Shown piece by piece: positions 46,362-54,867 of a stretch of 64,000 nucleotides of DNA (position 1 is its first letter; each line of letters begins with the position of its first letter). The notes under the pieces were generated by a model. It had not been told where the DNA came from. It searched no databases and was given only the letters and a program-made list of their open reading frames with translations. The position numbers and the translations under genes are program-made. Origin of the DNA: Mesorhizobium sp. YIM 152430. Its GTDB lineage: Bacteria; Pseudomonadota; Alphaproteobacteria; Rhizobiales; Rhizobiaceae. The stretch spans positions 163,354 to 227,353 of the forward strand of contig NZ_JARGES010000055.1 of NCBI RefSeq assembly GCF_029210365.1, given 5' to 3'.

Positions 46362-47342
46362 TCAGTCCTTCAGATTGTCGGGCACGGTGATGCCCTGCTC
46401 TTCCAGATACCGCACGGCGCCCGGATGATAGGGCATGAACGAGTTCTTGTCCCAGTTCTCCGTCAGCGTCTCGGCCGAGGTGGCGTGGATCTGCATCATC
46501 CGGTCGTTGTTCTCGAGTACCAGTTTGGTGATCTCGTAGGCCAGGCTCTCGGGCATGTCCTTGTGGGCGATGGCGAAGTTCCACAGACCGACCGTCGGCT
46601 GGTCGTAGTCGTGACCCTGATACGTGCCGCTCGGGATTGTGAACGCCGCCATTTCCGGATGCGCCTCGAGGATCTGCGCCAGTTCTTCCTCGCTGAATCC
46701 GAACATTTTTACGTCGTTCTCGGCGGCGAGCTGGGCGAAGGCCGAGATCGGCACGCCGGCAGCGAACGCGAAAGCGTCGATCAACCCGTCCTTCAACTGG
46801 CCGCCGGCATCCGAAGCACCGGCGAAGGACACGTTGGCGTTGACGCCGAGGGTCTCCATGAAGCGCGGCCAGTAGGTGCCTGGCGTCCCGCCGGCCGGAC
46901 CGACGCCGACGCGCTTGCCCTCCAGATCGGACACCGATTCGATGCCGGAATTGGCCAGAACCACGACCTGGAACGGCGTCTGATACATCGGGAACAGGGC
47001 GCGGATGTCCTTGTGCTCGACGCCGGGCGCCAGCTCGCTCTCGCCATTCCAGGCTTCGAGCGCCGGCCCCATCGTCACGAGACCGATCTGATGATCGCCG
47101 GTCTGCACCAGGGTCACGTTCTGCACCGGCCCGCCGGTCACTTCGCCCGACGCGTTGATGCCGAGGCTTTCGGAGATGAAGCTCGCCATGCCGTTGCCGT
47201 AGATGAAGTAGGTTCCGCCCTGGCTCGCGGTGCCGATCGTCAGATCGTTCGGCCAGTCGGCGCGGTCGTCCTGCGCATGAGCGAGCGAGCCCGCGAATGC
47301 GACCGAAACGGCCAATGCGATGGAACGTGTGAGTGTGAGCAT
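46362..47342 (-). CDS. TAXI-family TRAP transporter solute-binding protein
   Basis: A 326-aa periplasmic binding protein with a signal peptide (MLTLTRSIALAVSVAFAGSLAHA). The mature start is followed by LTIGTASQGGTYFIYGNGMA, a typical TAXI family pattern, then VQTGDHQIGLVTMGPA. Length is typical for the family (about 320-330). Its start has a strong Shine-Dalgarno (AGGGAGGAT). It is the first gene of the TRAP pair and is followed by an attenuator-like hairpin. The ligand is unknown. Confidence 0.93.
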   Translation of the reverse strand: MLTLTRSIALAVSVAFAGSLAHAQDDRADWPNDLTIGTASQGGTYFIYGNGMASFISESLGINASGEVTGGPVQNVTLVQTGDHQIGLVTMGPALEAWNGESELAPGVEHKDIRALFPMYQTPFQVVVLANSGIESVSDLEGKRVGVGPAGGTPGTYWPRFMETLGVNANVSFAGASDAGGQLKDGLIDAFAFAAGVPISAFAQLAAENDVKMFGFSEEELAQILEAHPEMAAFTIPSGTYQGHDYDQPTVGLWNFAIAHKDMPESLAYEITKLVLENNDRMMQIHATSAETLTENWDKNSFMPYHPGAVRYLEEQGITVPDNLKD

Positions 47343-47440
47343 GGATCATCCTCCCTGATTTTTCTTGATCGCTTCGTTTGTAACGATTGAAACCCGTGCG
47401 GCAACCGATTTGGACTAAGACTAAAGTCTAATTTGTGGAT

Positions 47441-47525
47441 TGGTGCGGGCGGCGGGACTCGAACCCGCACGGCCATGGCCTCCGGATTTTAAGTCCGGTG
47501 TGTCTACCGGTTCCACCACGCCCGC
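47441..47525 (-). tRNA. tRNA-Leu (anticodon TAA)
   Basis: The 85-nt minus-strand gene starts GCGGGCGTGGTGGAA and has the anticodon loop CTTAAAA (anticodon TAA). It has a class II variable arm, T-loop GGTTCGAGTCC and encoded 3' CCA. The acceptor stem pairs GCGGGCG with CGCCCGC. It reads UUA/UUG leucine codons. Confidence 0.97.
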
Positions 47526-47630
47526 GCGTCTTGCTTCTGTCCCGCTTGGGGCGAAGCGTCAAGCGCCGGGCTTGCAGCGGCCTGCCGGCTCGGCTATCGC
47601 CACACACATGCGATCGAAACGAGGCTGACG

Positions 47631-47798
47631 ATGACGAAGCTGATTGCCGCCATCCTGGCAACCACCCTTCTGGCCGCCTGCGGGGCCGGCACCCCGATGC
47701 GTGTGGAGTCGCGCTCCGCCCAGAGCGACGAGGTGCGCGCGGCGGAAATGCGCGCCGCCTCGATCAGGTTGACGCAGCGCTCGCGCGGCGGCGACTGA
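47631..47798 (+). CDS. Small lipoprotein of unknown function
   Basis: A 55-aa gene too short for most ORF cut-offs. Its start ATG 47631 has GAGG at 6-nt spacing. The N-terminus is a lipoprotein signal (MTKLIAAILATTLLAAC) with lipobox LLAAC and the lipidated Cys at residue 17. The remainder is short, hydrophilic and Arg-rich (SIRLTQRSRGGD). No known family is recognised; it is probably an outer- or inner-membrane lipoprotein. It converges on the histidine kinase gene with a 6-nt gap. Confidence 0.72.
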   Translation: MTKLIAAILATTLLAACGAGTPMRVESRSAQSDEVRAAEMRAASIRLTQRSRGGD

Positions 47799-47804
47799 CC
47801 GGCG

Positions 47805-48890
47805 TCAGGCGCGCAGGGCATCCTTGCGCCGGAACTGCATTGTGACCTTCATCCCCTCGCCTGCAACCGACTGCACCTCGACATCGGCGTGCGCGTTCTC
47901 GCGCAGCGACTTGACGATCAGGCTGCCGAGTTTGCCCCGTGCCGGCCATTCGACGCCTTCCGGCAGGCCGATGCCGTCATCGGCGACCGTCACCGTGCAG
48001 TGGCCGTCCTCGGTCAGGCTGTGAAGCAGGATCGTGCCCCCCTTGCCGTCGGGAAAGGCATATTTCAGGGCGTTTGTGAAAAGCTCGTTGACCACCAGCC
48101 CGGCCGGCATCGCGACATTGATCGAGACCGGATAGGAATCGAGCTTCATGTCGAGTCTGACGCCCTCGACGGCATGGCTGCGCATGACGGCGGACGCGAT
48201 GTCGCCGAGATAGAGGCCGAGATCGACGGTTTCGCTGTCCCTGCCCGCCTCCAGGGCCTGATAGAGCAAATGCAGGGAATCGATTCGCCCGGCGAGGCGG
48301 CTGAACGGCTCCTTGCCCGCGCCCGGCCCGGCATTCTTCGCCTCGATGCGGATGAGCGCGGCGACCATCTGGAGATTGTTCTTCACCCGATGCTGGATTT
48401 CCTTGAGAAGAACGTCGCGCTCGGCGATCTGCTGGATCAGGGCCTCCCGGTCGTCGCCTTCGGCCTGGGGCAATTCGACGATGGCGACGACGCGGAAGAC
48501 GGCATCCGACTCCTCATTCTCGATGATGCTTGCATAAAGCCCGACGCGGCGTCGTTCACCGTCCGTCCCGATGGCACATTCGAGCGGCTCGTCGCTCGGC
48601 TCCCGGATGAACGCGCTGACCGCGCCGACCTCGTCCGCGCATGGCGTCAGCGCCGCATCGACCTTGTTCCAGGGATGTCCATCGAGTTCATCTTCCGTCA
48701 GCCCGACGCAATCGTGGAAAGCCGGGTTCGCATAGACGATGCATTCGTCGCCTTCACATTCCGACACAGCGATGGCGATCGGGATGTGATCGAGAAACTG
48801 GCGGAAATGATCGCTCTCAAGGGCTTCGGCGAGATGTTCGGTGGCGAGCAGGTCTTCCACCTGCTCGACCGCACGGTCGTCGGCAGTCAT
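47805..48890 (-). CDS. PAS-domain sensor histidine kinase (HisKA_2 type)
   Basis: A 361-aa soluble kinase. A PAS domain lies at about 28-140 (IVYANPAFHDCVGLTEDELDG), and a HisKA_2 dimerisation region has the phosphorylatable H167 (EIQHRVKNNLQMVA). An HATPase_c domain follows at about 240-355 (VVNELFTNALKYAF, VADDGIGLPEG). No transmembrane helix is seen. The PAS domain has the LOV-like NPAF but lacks the cysteine motif, so it is not a LOV photosensor. This class is typical of alphaproteobacterial general-stress signalling. No response regulator is adjacent. Confidence 0.88.
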   Translation of the reverse strand: MTADDRAVEQVEDLLATEHLAEALESDHFRQFLDHIPIAIAVSECEGDECIVYANPAFHDCVGLTEDELDGHPWNKVDAALTPCADEVGAVSAFIREPSDEPLECAIGTDGERRRVGLYASIIENEESDAVFRVVAIVELPQAEGDDREALIQQIAERDVLLKEIQHRVKNNLQMVAALIRIEAKNAGPGAGKEPFSRLAGRIDSLHLLYQALEAGRDSETVDLGLYLGDIASAVMRSHAVEGVRLDMKLDSYPVSINVAMPAGLVVNELFTNALKYAFPDGKGGTILLHSLTEDGHCTVTVADDGIGLPEGVEWPARGKLGSLIVKSLRENAHADVEVQSVAGEGMKVTMQFRRKDALRA

Positions 48891-48917
48891 GATTGTTTCG
48901 TTCTCCCCTGAAGCGCT

Positions 48918-49910
48918 TCAGCGTGCCGCGTTCGCCACCGCTATCGGATGGAATGCGCGTTCGGCAATGCGGCGGATGAACGCCACGACCTGGCCCGTCA
49001 CGGCATATTGCGGCATGTGGCCTACGCCTTCGGCGATTTCAAGGTCCAGATCGGCGATCTTGTCGCGCATCGACAGGCCGTGCCGCCGGTAGTTGAGAAC
49101 CCGGTCCTTGTCGCCGAAGAGGATGCCGACAGGCAGGTCGATCTCGCCATAGCGCGTCTCGAAATCTTGGAGATCGTGCCGCAGCGCGACGAGATCCGTC
49201 GAGGTCGCATAGATGTGGCTCGGCCGCATTCCGGCCAGCGCGCCGCCCGCGACGGCGAAATCGGCCGGCGGCTTTTGCGGGCCGAAGACGAAATCGAGCG
49301 TGCGCGGCGCATTGCGCGCCGAGGCCGGCACCGCGACGGTGTTTGCAATCAGCCGGCGCAGCAGGGGATTGGGAATGTGCAGCGGCGCGAATTCCGGCGG
49401 CACCTCGGCATAATGATGCGTCAGCGGCGAGATCAGCGCCAGCCCGCTGATCTTGCCGGGATGGCGCAGCGCAACGGCGAGCGCGATCGCCCCGCCCAGC
49501 GAGTGACCGACGACCAGCGGCCGGTCGAGCCCCATCGCGTCGATGAAGTGAGCGATGAAATCGGCCTGTTGCGACAGGCGACCGTCGCCGCGCGGCCGCG
49601 TCGAATATCCCGAACCCGGACGGTCGATCGCGATCAGGCGATAGTCGTCGCCGAACTGTTCCATCAGGGGCCGGCGCATGTGGTGCAGATGCCCGCCGAG
49701 GCCATGAATCATCAGGATCGGCCGACCCTGCCCGCTCTCGACATAATGAACGTCGTGTCCGTCGATGGTGATGCGTTTGCCGGCCGCCGGAACGAGTTTT
49801 TCCGCCTGGCGGGAGATGCGCCGCGTGACATGCATGAAAAAGCCGGTGACCAGAAGAAGAACGACGACGGCCGTCACGACCAGCCAGAACAATACCGAAA
49901 TGAAACTCAT
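48918..49910 (-). CDS. Membrane-anchored alpha/beta hydrolase
   Basis: A 330-aa hydrolase with one N-terminal membrane segment (about 6-26). The oxyanion region is ILMIHGLGGHLHHM (65-78), the nucleophile is S137 in VVGHSLGGAI, and the acid is probably in ILFGDKDRVL with the His in GVGHMPQ. It probably hydrolyses a small ester or acyl compound at the membrane; dehalogenase-like relatives share this pattern. The start at 49910 has AGGAG 8 nt upstream. It is divergent from the CinA-like gene. Confidence 0.85.
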   Translation of the reverse strand: MSFISVLFWLVVTAVVVLLLVTGFFMHVTRRISRQAEKLVPAAGKRITIDGHDVHYVESGQGRPILMIHGLGGHLHHMRRPLMEQFGDDYRLIAIDRPGSGYSTRPRGDGRLSQQADFIAHFIDAMGLDRPLVVGHSLGGAIALAVALRHPGKISGLALISPLTHHYAEVPPEFAPLHIPNPLLRRLIANTVAVPASARNAPRTLDFVFGPQKPPADFAVAGGALAGMRPSHIYATSTDLVALRHDLQDFETRYGEIDLPVGILFGDKDRVLNYRRHGLSMRDKIADLDLEIAEGVGHMPQYAVTGQVVAFIRRIAERAFHPIAVANAAR

Positions 49911-50048
49911 GCGCGTCTCCTGAACCCGGCCGCATTTAGGGCGTCGCGTCCTGGACGGCAAAGAAAAAAGCGGGACGCCGCAAGGCCGGTCGATTGCCTG
50001 TAAGCGGCCTTGGCCTTAAGCGATAGGAAAAACAGGATCGGGACCGAC

Positions 50049-50789
50049 ATGACCGAAATCGTCACCGCCGCCATGATCGTCATCGGAGACGAGATCCTCT
50101 CGGGCCGCACCAAGGACCGCAATATCGGCCACCTCGCCGACGTTCTCACTGCAATCGGCATCGACCTGAAGGAAGTGCGCATCGTCGCGGACGACGAGGC
50201 CGCGATCGTCGAGGCGGTCAATGCGCTGCGCGCGCGGTACACCTACGTCTTCACCACCGGCGGCATCGGCCCGACGCATGACGACATCACGGCCGATTCC
50301 ATCTCGGCCGCCTTCGCCGTTCCCTGCGGCTATGACGACCGCGCCTTCGCGATGCTCGAGGCGCATTATGCGGCGCGCGGCATGGAGTTCACCGAGGCGC
50401 GCCGGCGCATGGCGCGGATGCCGCAGGGCGCGACCCACATCGACAATCCGATCTCGATGGCGCCCGGCTTCGTCATCGGCAACGTGCATGTCATGGCCGG
50501 CGTGCCGGCGATCTTCCAGGCGATGCTCGACAATGTCGTGCCGACTTTGAAAGGCGGAGCGAAGCTCCTTTCCGGCGCGGTCCACTGCCCGCATGGCGAA
50601 GGCACGATCGGCGGCCCGCTCGGCGAAATCCAGAAGCGCCACCCCGAAACGATCATCGGTTCCTATCCCAAATACCAGGACGGCTCCTTCTGGACAGAAC
50701 TGGTGGTGCGCGCACGCGATCAGGCGAAGCTCGACGCGGCGCTGGCGGAAGTTCGCGCGATGGTGGAAGCTATTTCAGCCAACGCTTGA
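50049..50789 (+). CDS. Competence/damage-inducible protein A-like (MoCF-biosynthesis domain)
   Basis: A 246-aa protein with the molybdopterin-binding-like CinA N-terminal domain. The motif ILSGRTKDRNIGHLADVL and the glycine-rich FTTGGIGPTHDDIT (about 67-80) are diagnostic. It lacks the C-terminal nicotinamide-nucleotide deamidase domain found in full CinA, and short forms like this are common in alphaproteobacteria. The start at 50049 was preferred over an upstream extension. A Usp gene follows after 67 nt. Confidence 0.86.
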   Translation: MTEIVTAAMIVIGDEILSGRTKDRNIGHLADVLTAIGIDLKEVRIVADDEAAIVEAVNALRARYTYVFTTGGIGPTHDDITADSISAAFAVPCGYDDRAFAMLEAHYAARGMEFTEARRRMARMPQGATHIDNPISMAPGFVIGNVHVMAGVPAIFQAMLDNVVPTLKGGAKLLSGAVHCPHGEGTIGGPLGEIQKRHPETIIGSYPKYQDGSFWTELVVRARDQAKLDAALAEVRAMVEAISANA

Positions 50790-50856
50790 TCTCGATCGAG
50801 GCAAAGCGCATCATGAGTGGCCTATCGGTTTGCAATGCAACCCATGGGAGGCTTGG

Positions 50857-51693
50857 ATGAGCTACAGGACGATTCTCGCCGTCCTTCAGGACGAAACCGA
50901 CGCCCGCCGCGTGCTCGACTGCATCGCACCGCTCGCCGAACGTTTTTCGGCCCATGTCATCGGCGTCCACGCCGAACCGCTCCCCGTCCCCTATGCGACG
51001 CCGATGGGCTTTCCCGACGCCGACTTCATGGTCACCAGCAGCGAGACCAACAAGGAACGCTCCGAGGCGATGCGCCAGATGTTCGACGGGCGCATGTCGC
51101 GCTCCGGGCTTTCGGCCGAGTGGCGGGCGCTGGAAAGCTTTTCCGGCGACAGCGCGATCTCCTCGCTCGAAAGCGCCCGCGCCGTCGACCTGATCGTGGT
51201 CCAGCAGCGCGATCCCTCGTCCCATATGCCCGGCGCCAATGTCGATGCGCTGCTGCTGCAAACCGGCCGGCCGGTCCTGTTCGTTCCCTATGCGATGCCG
51301 GTCGACACCCGGTTCGAGACGATCCTGATCGGCTGGAACGGCACGCGCGAATCCACCCGTGCAGTGTTCGACGCCCTGCCCTTGCTCACCGCAGCGCGCC
51401 AGGTCGAAATCTTCACCGTCGATCCGGATCGCTATGGCGGGCACGATGCGATGACAGCCGGCGGGCAGATTGCGGCCGCCCTGTCGCGCCATGGCGTCCG
51501 TGTCACGGTCCAGAGCCAGCACAAATCGGAGCTGACGCATGGCCAGGCGATCCAGAACCGCGCCGTCGAGCTCGGCGCCGACCTGCTGGTCACCGGCGCC
51601 TACAGCCAGTCGAAGCTGAAGGAGTTCTTCTTCGGCGGCGTGACGAAGACCGTGCTGGATTCCATGCCGACCGCGACCTTCATGTCGCGTTGA
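50857..51693 (+). CDS. Universal stress protein with two Usp domains
   Basis: A 278-aa cytoplasmic protein with two tandem UspA folds (about 1-140 and 148-278). The first begins with YRTILAVLQDETDARRVLD. The second has FETILIGWNGTRESTRAV and the ATP-binding-like signature LLVTGAYSQSKLKEFFFGG near the end. It is probably a nucleotide-binding stress protein. The start at 50857 has GGGAGG just upstream. It converges on the DUF2156 gene with a 9-nt gap. Confidence 0.9.
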   Translation: MSYRTILAVLQDETDARRVLDCIAPLAERFSAHVIGVHAEPLPVPYATPMGFPDADFMVTSSETNKERSEAMRQMFDGRMSRSGLSAEWRALESFSGDSAISSLESARAVDLIVVQQRDPSSHMPGANVDALLLQTGRPVLFVPYAMPVDTRFETILIGWNGTRESTRAVFDALPLLTAARQVEIFTVDPDRYGGHDAMTAGGQIAAALSRHGVRVTVQSQHKSELTHGQAIQNRAVELGADLLVTGAYSQSKLKEFFFGGVTKTVLDSMPTATFMSR

Positions 51694-51702
51694 CGAAACC
51701 CG

Positions 51703-52740
51703 TCAGAACGCTTTGGAAAGCCGCATCAACGCGATGAAATGCACGAACGGGGACCCGGCGTTCCAGGCGAGGTAGCGCGGTTCCTCGCGACCGTGGAAAC
51801 GGCGCTTGAAGGCGGCGTGACCTTGCAGGTTGAACACCTTGCGATTGACCGCGCCGGACCGGTAGAGCCGTTTCAGCATCGCCCGGAACGCCGCGCTTTC
51901 GGCAAAACCGCTCGGCTCGACGTCGCACAGCGGCGACAGGCCGAGCATGAGCATCTCTTTCCCTTCGGCCTTGAAGATGTCGGCGGCGCGCTTGGTCAGC
52001 CCGATCTCGGCGTGGGAGGTCGTGTCCGGCAGCTTGCGCTTGAAGGCGGTCAGGTAGCCGATCACGTCGCCGTCGCGGCAGATCGGATCGAAATAGACAA
52101 GGCAGCCGACGCGCCCGTCCGGTTCGATCAGCACGAAGCGGCGCATCATCGGCCCGCCCGCCTCCGGCAGCGGCCGGTTGAGAAACGCCATCTCGCGCTT
52201 CCTGACGATGCGCGAGGCGCGCCAGCGCTCCGAAAGGTCGCGGATCATCGCCTCCGCGCCGTCGACTTCCTCGGCTTCGGCGATGCGATAGCCCTTCTTG
52301 TCCAGCCAGCGCTCCGAATAGCGCACCGTCTCCTTGCGCTTGCCGGAAAAGTCGTAGGTCTGGAGATCGAGCGCGCTGTCGATACCCATCATCGCGACCC
52401 TGTAGCCGCGCGCGGCCAGGTGCTGTGCCGTCTCGCGGCGGATTTCGGCGAAGATCGGCGTTTTCGCGGCACCGACGAAAGCGTCGAGCAGCCGCGCCTT
52501 GTCGTCCGGCGCACAGACCGGATCGCCAAGCGCGATCAGCGACCCCATCTTGGCCGAATGCGCGACGTATCCCCGCGCGTCACCGAAATGACGCAGCCCA
52601 GTCTGCACAGCCGTCGAATAGGCGAGCGAGAAATCACCGTGGCGGGAGACGAGCGCAAGCCGTTCGTCTTCGCTCAAGGGCGCCTCGGGCAGGTCGGCGA
52701 GATTGCGGTCGAGAAAACGGTCGATCAGTTTGCGGCTCAT
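51703..52740 (-). CDS. DUF2156 / LPG-synthase C-terminal-type acyltransferase-like protein
   Basis: A 345-aa soluble protein of the DUF2156 group, the GNAT-like fold also found at the C-terminus of lysylphosphatidylglycerol synthase (MprF). Characteristic segments are SAKMGSLIALGDPVC, RVAMMGIDSALDL and MLGLSPLCDVE. No membrane helices are present, unlike MprF. It may add an amino acid or acyl group to a lipid or small amine. Its start overlaps the methyltransferase stop by 4 nt, and the pair occurs together as a module of unknown pathway. Confidence 0.75.
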   Translation of the reverse strand: MSRKLIDRFLDRNLADLPEAPLSEDERLALVSRHGDFSLAYSTAVQTGLRHFGDARGYVAHSAKMGSLIALGDPVCAPDDKARLLDAFVGAAKTPIFAEIRRETAQHLAARGYRVAMMGIDSALDLQTYDFSGKRKETVRYSERWLDKKGYRIAEAEEVDGAEAMIRDLSERWRASRIVRKREMAFLNRPLPEAGGPMMRRFVLIEPDGRVGCLVYFDPICRDGDVIGYLTAFKRKLPDTTSHAEIGLTKRAADIFKAEGKEMLMLGLSPLCDVEPSGFAESAAFRAMLKRLYRSGAVNRKVFNLQGHAAFKRRFHGREEPRYLAWNAGSPFVHFIALMRLSKAF

Positions 52741-53417
52741 GCCGACACCTCCGGCTTGGCGAAGACGAGCGTGCGGTAGAGCGCGGGACCGATCCCGAAC
52801 AATTTGTGATCGTGAACGGCGCGCTCGACCAGCCCGAGCCGCGCGGCGTGCGGCCGGTAGTCGTAGATCGGGTGCTGCGAGGCCAGCCCGAGCAGCCAGA
52901 AGAAGGTCAGGCCGAATTTGAGATAGAGCCAGGCGAGCGGGCCGAGCAGTCCCGATGGTGGCGCCATGTCGGCGATCATCAGCTGGCCGCCCGGTCGCAC
53001 ATGGGTCGCCGCCTTGGCGAGCACGACCGGCATGTCGTCGGGGCCGAAGACATTGAAGAAATAGTTGCCGCAGACCGCATCGAAAAGCGTCTCGGGCGCG
53101 AGCGTGAGCGCATCGCCGGCGATCAGTTCGGCTTTCAGCCCCTTGCGCGCCATGCGCCGGCGCAGCCTTTCGATCATGCGCGCCGAAAGGTCGATGGCCG
53201 TGACGTCCACCCCTGCGCGAGCCGCCGCCACCGCGTCCTCGCCCGAGCCGGCACCCAGATAGAGCACTCTGTCCCCACGCTTGAAATGGATGAGTTCGGC
53301 CATCTTTGCGCGGCGGATCAGCCCGAACGAATAGATATTGGCAAGCGCCTCGTAGAAGCTCGCGACGGCGTCGTAATTGCGGCTCTTGACCTTCGTCCGC
53401 TCGTCGGATGACTGCAC
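52737..53417 (-). CDS. Class I SAM-dependent methyltransferase paired with DUF2156
   Basis: A 226-aa methyltransferase. The Rossmann motif I is RVLYLGAGSGEDAVAAA (about 49-65), followed by VTAIDLSARMI (acidic end of beta-2) and LIAGDALTLAPE. A hydrophobic stretch (LAWLYLKFGLTFFWLLGLA) between strands suggests a lipid or membrane-bound substrate. The likely start is GTG 53417 with AAAGG 10 nt upstream, since no ATG lies in the usable region. It is the first gene of a two-gene operon with DUF2156. Confidence 0.78.
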   Translation of the reverse strand: MQSSDERTKVKSRNYDAVASFYEALANIYSFGLIRRAKMAELIHFKRGDRVLYLGAGSGEDAVAAARAGVDVTAIDLSARMIERLRRRMARKGLKAELIAGDALTLAPETLFDAVCGNYFFNVFGPDDMPVVLAKAATHVRPGGQLMIADMAPPSGLLGPLAWLYLKFGLTFFWLLGLASQHPIYDYRPHAARLGLVERAVHDHKLFGIGPALYRTLVFAKPEVSA

Positions 53418-53658
53418 GCTGCTGCTGCCTTTCGGGTGGCTCGGTCCGGCGGTTCTAGAAGATCGGCGGATGGAACGGAATGCGGTATGTGCGCGCGCCG
53501 ATTGTCGTCGATCCGGCTGACGGGCGGCCGTGTTTCGCGCGCCAGCATGGCAAGAAAGCGGTCGCGGGCGCAAACCGCTTGCCAAAAGCGCATGAATGCG
53601 GCTAGTTCCGCGCGCATTCCGCCTTTTTCAAGCCGCCGCGCCCGGAGTGCCCCGCAAA

Positions 53659-54156
53659 ATGTCCCTGCCCGAAAAAGCCTTTCCCGTTTCCTGGGATCAA
53701 TTCCACCGCGATTCACGCGCGCTCGCCTGGCGCCTGTCCGGCATCAACGGCAACTGGCGCGCGATCGTCTGCATCACGCGCGGCGGTCTCGTTCCCGCCG
53801 CCGTCATCTCGCGCGAACTCGGCGTGCGCCTGATCGAGACGGTCTGCGTCGCCTCCTATCACGACTACACCGAGCAGGGCGAACTGAAGGTCCTGAAGGA
53901 GATCAATCCCGCGCTGCTCGAGGACGAGGGCAAGGACGTGCTGATCATCGACGACCTGACCGACACCGGCAAGACCGCCGCCATCGTCCGCGCGATGATG
54001 CCGAAGGCCCATTTCGCCACCATCTACGCCAAGCCGAAGGGCCGCCCGCTCGTCGACACTTTCGTAACGGAAGTGTCGCAGGATACGTGGATCTATTTCC
54101 CTTGGGATCTGGGGTTCACCTATCAAAAGCCGATTGCCGAAGGCCATCTCGGTTAA
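53659..54156 (+). CDS. gpt: Xanthine phosphoribosyltransferase
   Basis: A 165-aa purine-salvage enzyme converting xanthine or guanine with PRPP to XMP or GMP. The PRPP loop [13 protein letters not shown] (about 94-106) and [16 protein letters not shown] (about 38-53) match Gpt. The length is close to E. coli Gpt (152 aa). The ATG at 53659 gives the normal N-terminus ([16 protein letters not shown]). An upstream in-frame ATG at 53596 would extend into sequence without homology character. It is divergent from the methyltransferase pair. Confidence 0.92.
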   Translation: MSLPEKAFPVSWDQFHRDSRALAWRLSGINGNWRAIVCITRGGLVPAAVISRELGVRLIETVCVASYHDYTEQGELKVLKEINPALLEDEGKDVLIIDDLTDTGKTAAIVRAMMPKAHFATIYAKPKGRPLVDTFVTEVSQDTWIYFPWDLGFTYQKPIAEGHLG

Positions 54157-54286
54157 GCCGAACCGAAAGCGAACCGAAACCGGTCGAAACTTGCGCGGGA
54201 CTTGCGTTTTTGCGCAGGGGACCCCATTTCGGTGTGATCTCCACGGAGAAAATGCTTTGAAACTCTCGACTTGAGGAGGATACTCC

Positions 54287-54814
54287 TTGAGTTGGCAAAC
54301 GAATCGGACTCGAAACAGGACCATGATCTTCAGCCACCAGACCCGCGCGCATGTCGCCGAACGGCTTCGCCGTCTGATCGGCGGGCTGCCCTGCCGCACG
54401 CAGGTCGCCGCGCTGCCTTTCCGGCAGTCGGATGCAGGCTATGAAGTCATGCTCATCACCAGCCGCGGCACCGGCCGGTGGGTGATCCCCAAGGGCTGGC
54501 CCGAGGGCGAGGAAGATCTGTGGCACGCCGCCGCGCGCGAGGCCGACGAGGAAGCGGGCGTCGCCGGCGAGATCGCGCAGGACGCGCTCGGCCGCTTCTA
54601 CTACGCCAAGCAGCTTGCCCGCGGCCGCCAGTGGCGCTGCGAGGTTCTGGTCTATCCGCTGGAAGTCAAGGACGTTGCCGATAAGTGGCGCGAGAAGAAG
54701 AAGCGCCGCCGGCGCTGGTTCCCGGTTCAGGACGCCGCCCGTCTCGTCAACGAGCCCGATCTTGCCGAACTGATCGCCAAGTTCGGCGCTCATCCCCGAA
54801 AATCTGCCGCCTGA
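54287..54814 (+). CDS. Nudix hydrolase
   Basis: The 175-aa protein has a Nudix box GWPEGEEDLWHAAAREADEE followed by AGV (about 70-92), with the conserved glutamates for Mg2+ binding, so it hydrolyses nucleoside-diphosphate-linked substrates. The N-terminus (WVIPKGWP) resembles diphosphoinositol or ADP-ribose Nudix enzymes. The start is TTG 54287 with a perfect AGGAGG 6 nt upstream; ATG 54323 is the alternative. Substrate unknown. Confidence 0.87.
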   Translation: MSWQTNRTRNRTMIFSHQTRAHVAERLRRLIGGLPCRTQVAALPFRQSDAGYEVMLITSRGTGRWVIPKGWPEGEEDLWHAAAREADEEAGVAGEIAQDALGRFYYAKQLARGRQWRCEVLVYPLEVKDVADKWREKKKRRRRWFPVQDAARLVNEPDLAELIAKFGAHPRKSAA

Positions 54815-54867
54815 CGGTCGCATTTCGTCTTCATATGGGCTAGCCGGCTAACCGAGGAACCAACCCG

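Noticed and set aside
47805..48890. LOV-type blue-light histidine kinase
   Set aside because: The PAS domain has a LOV-like NPAF but lacks the flavin-binding cysteine motif; the position reads GHPWNKVDA.
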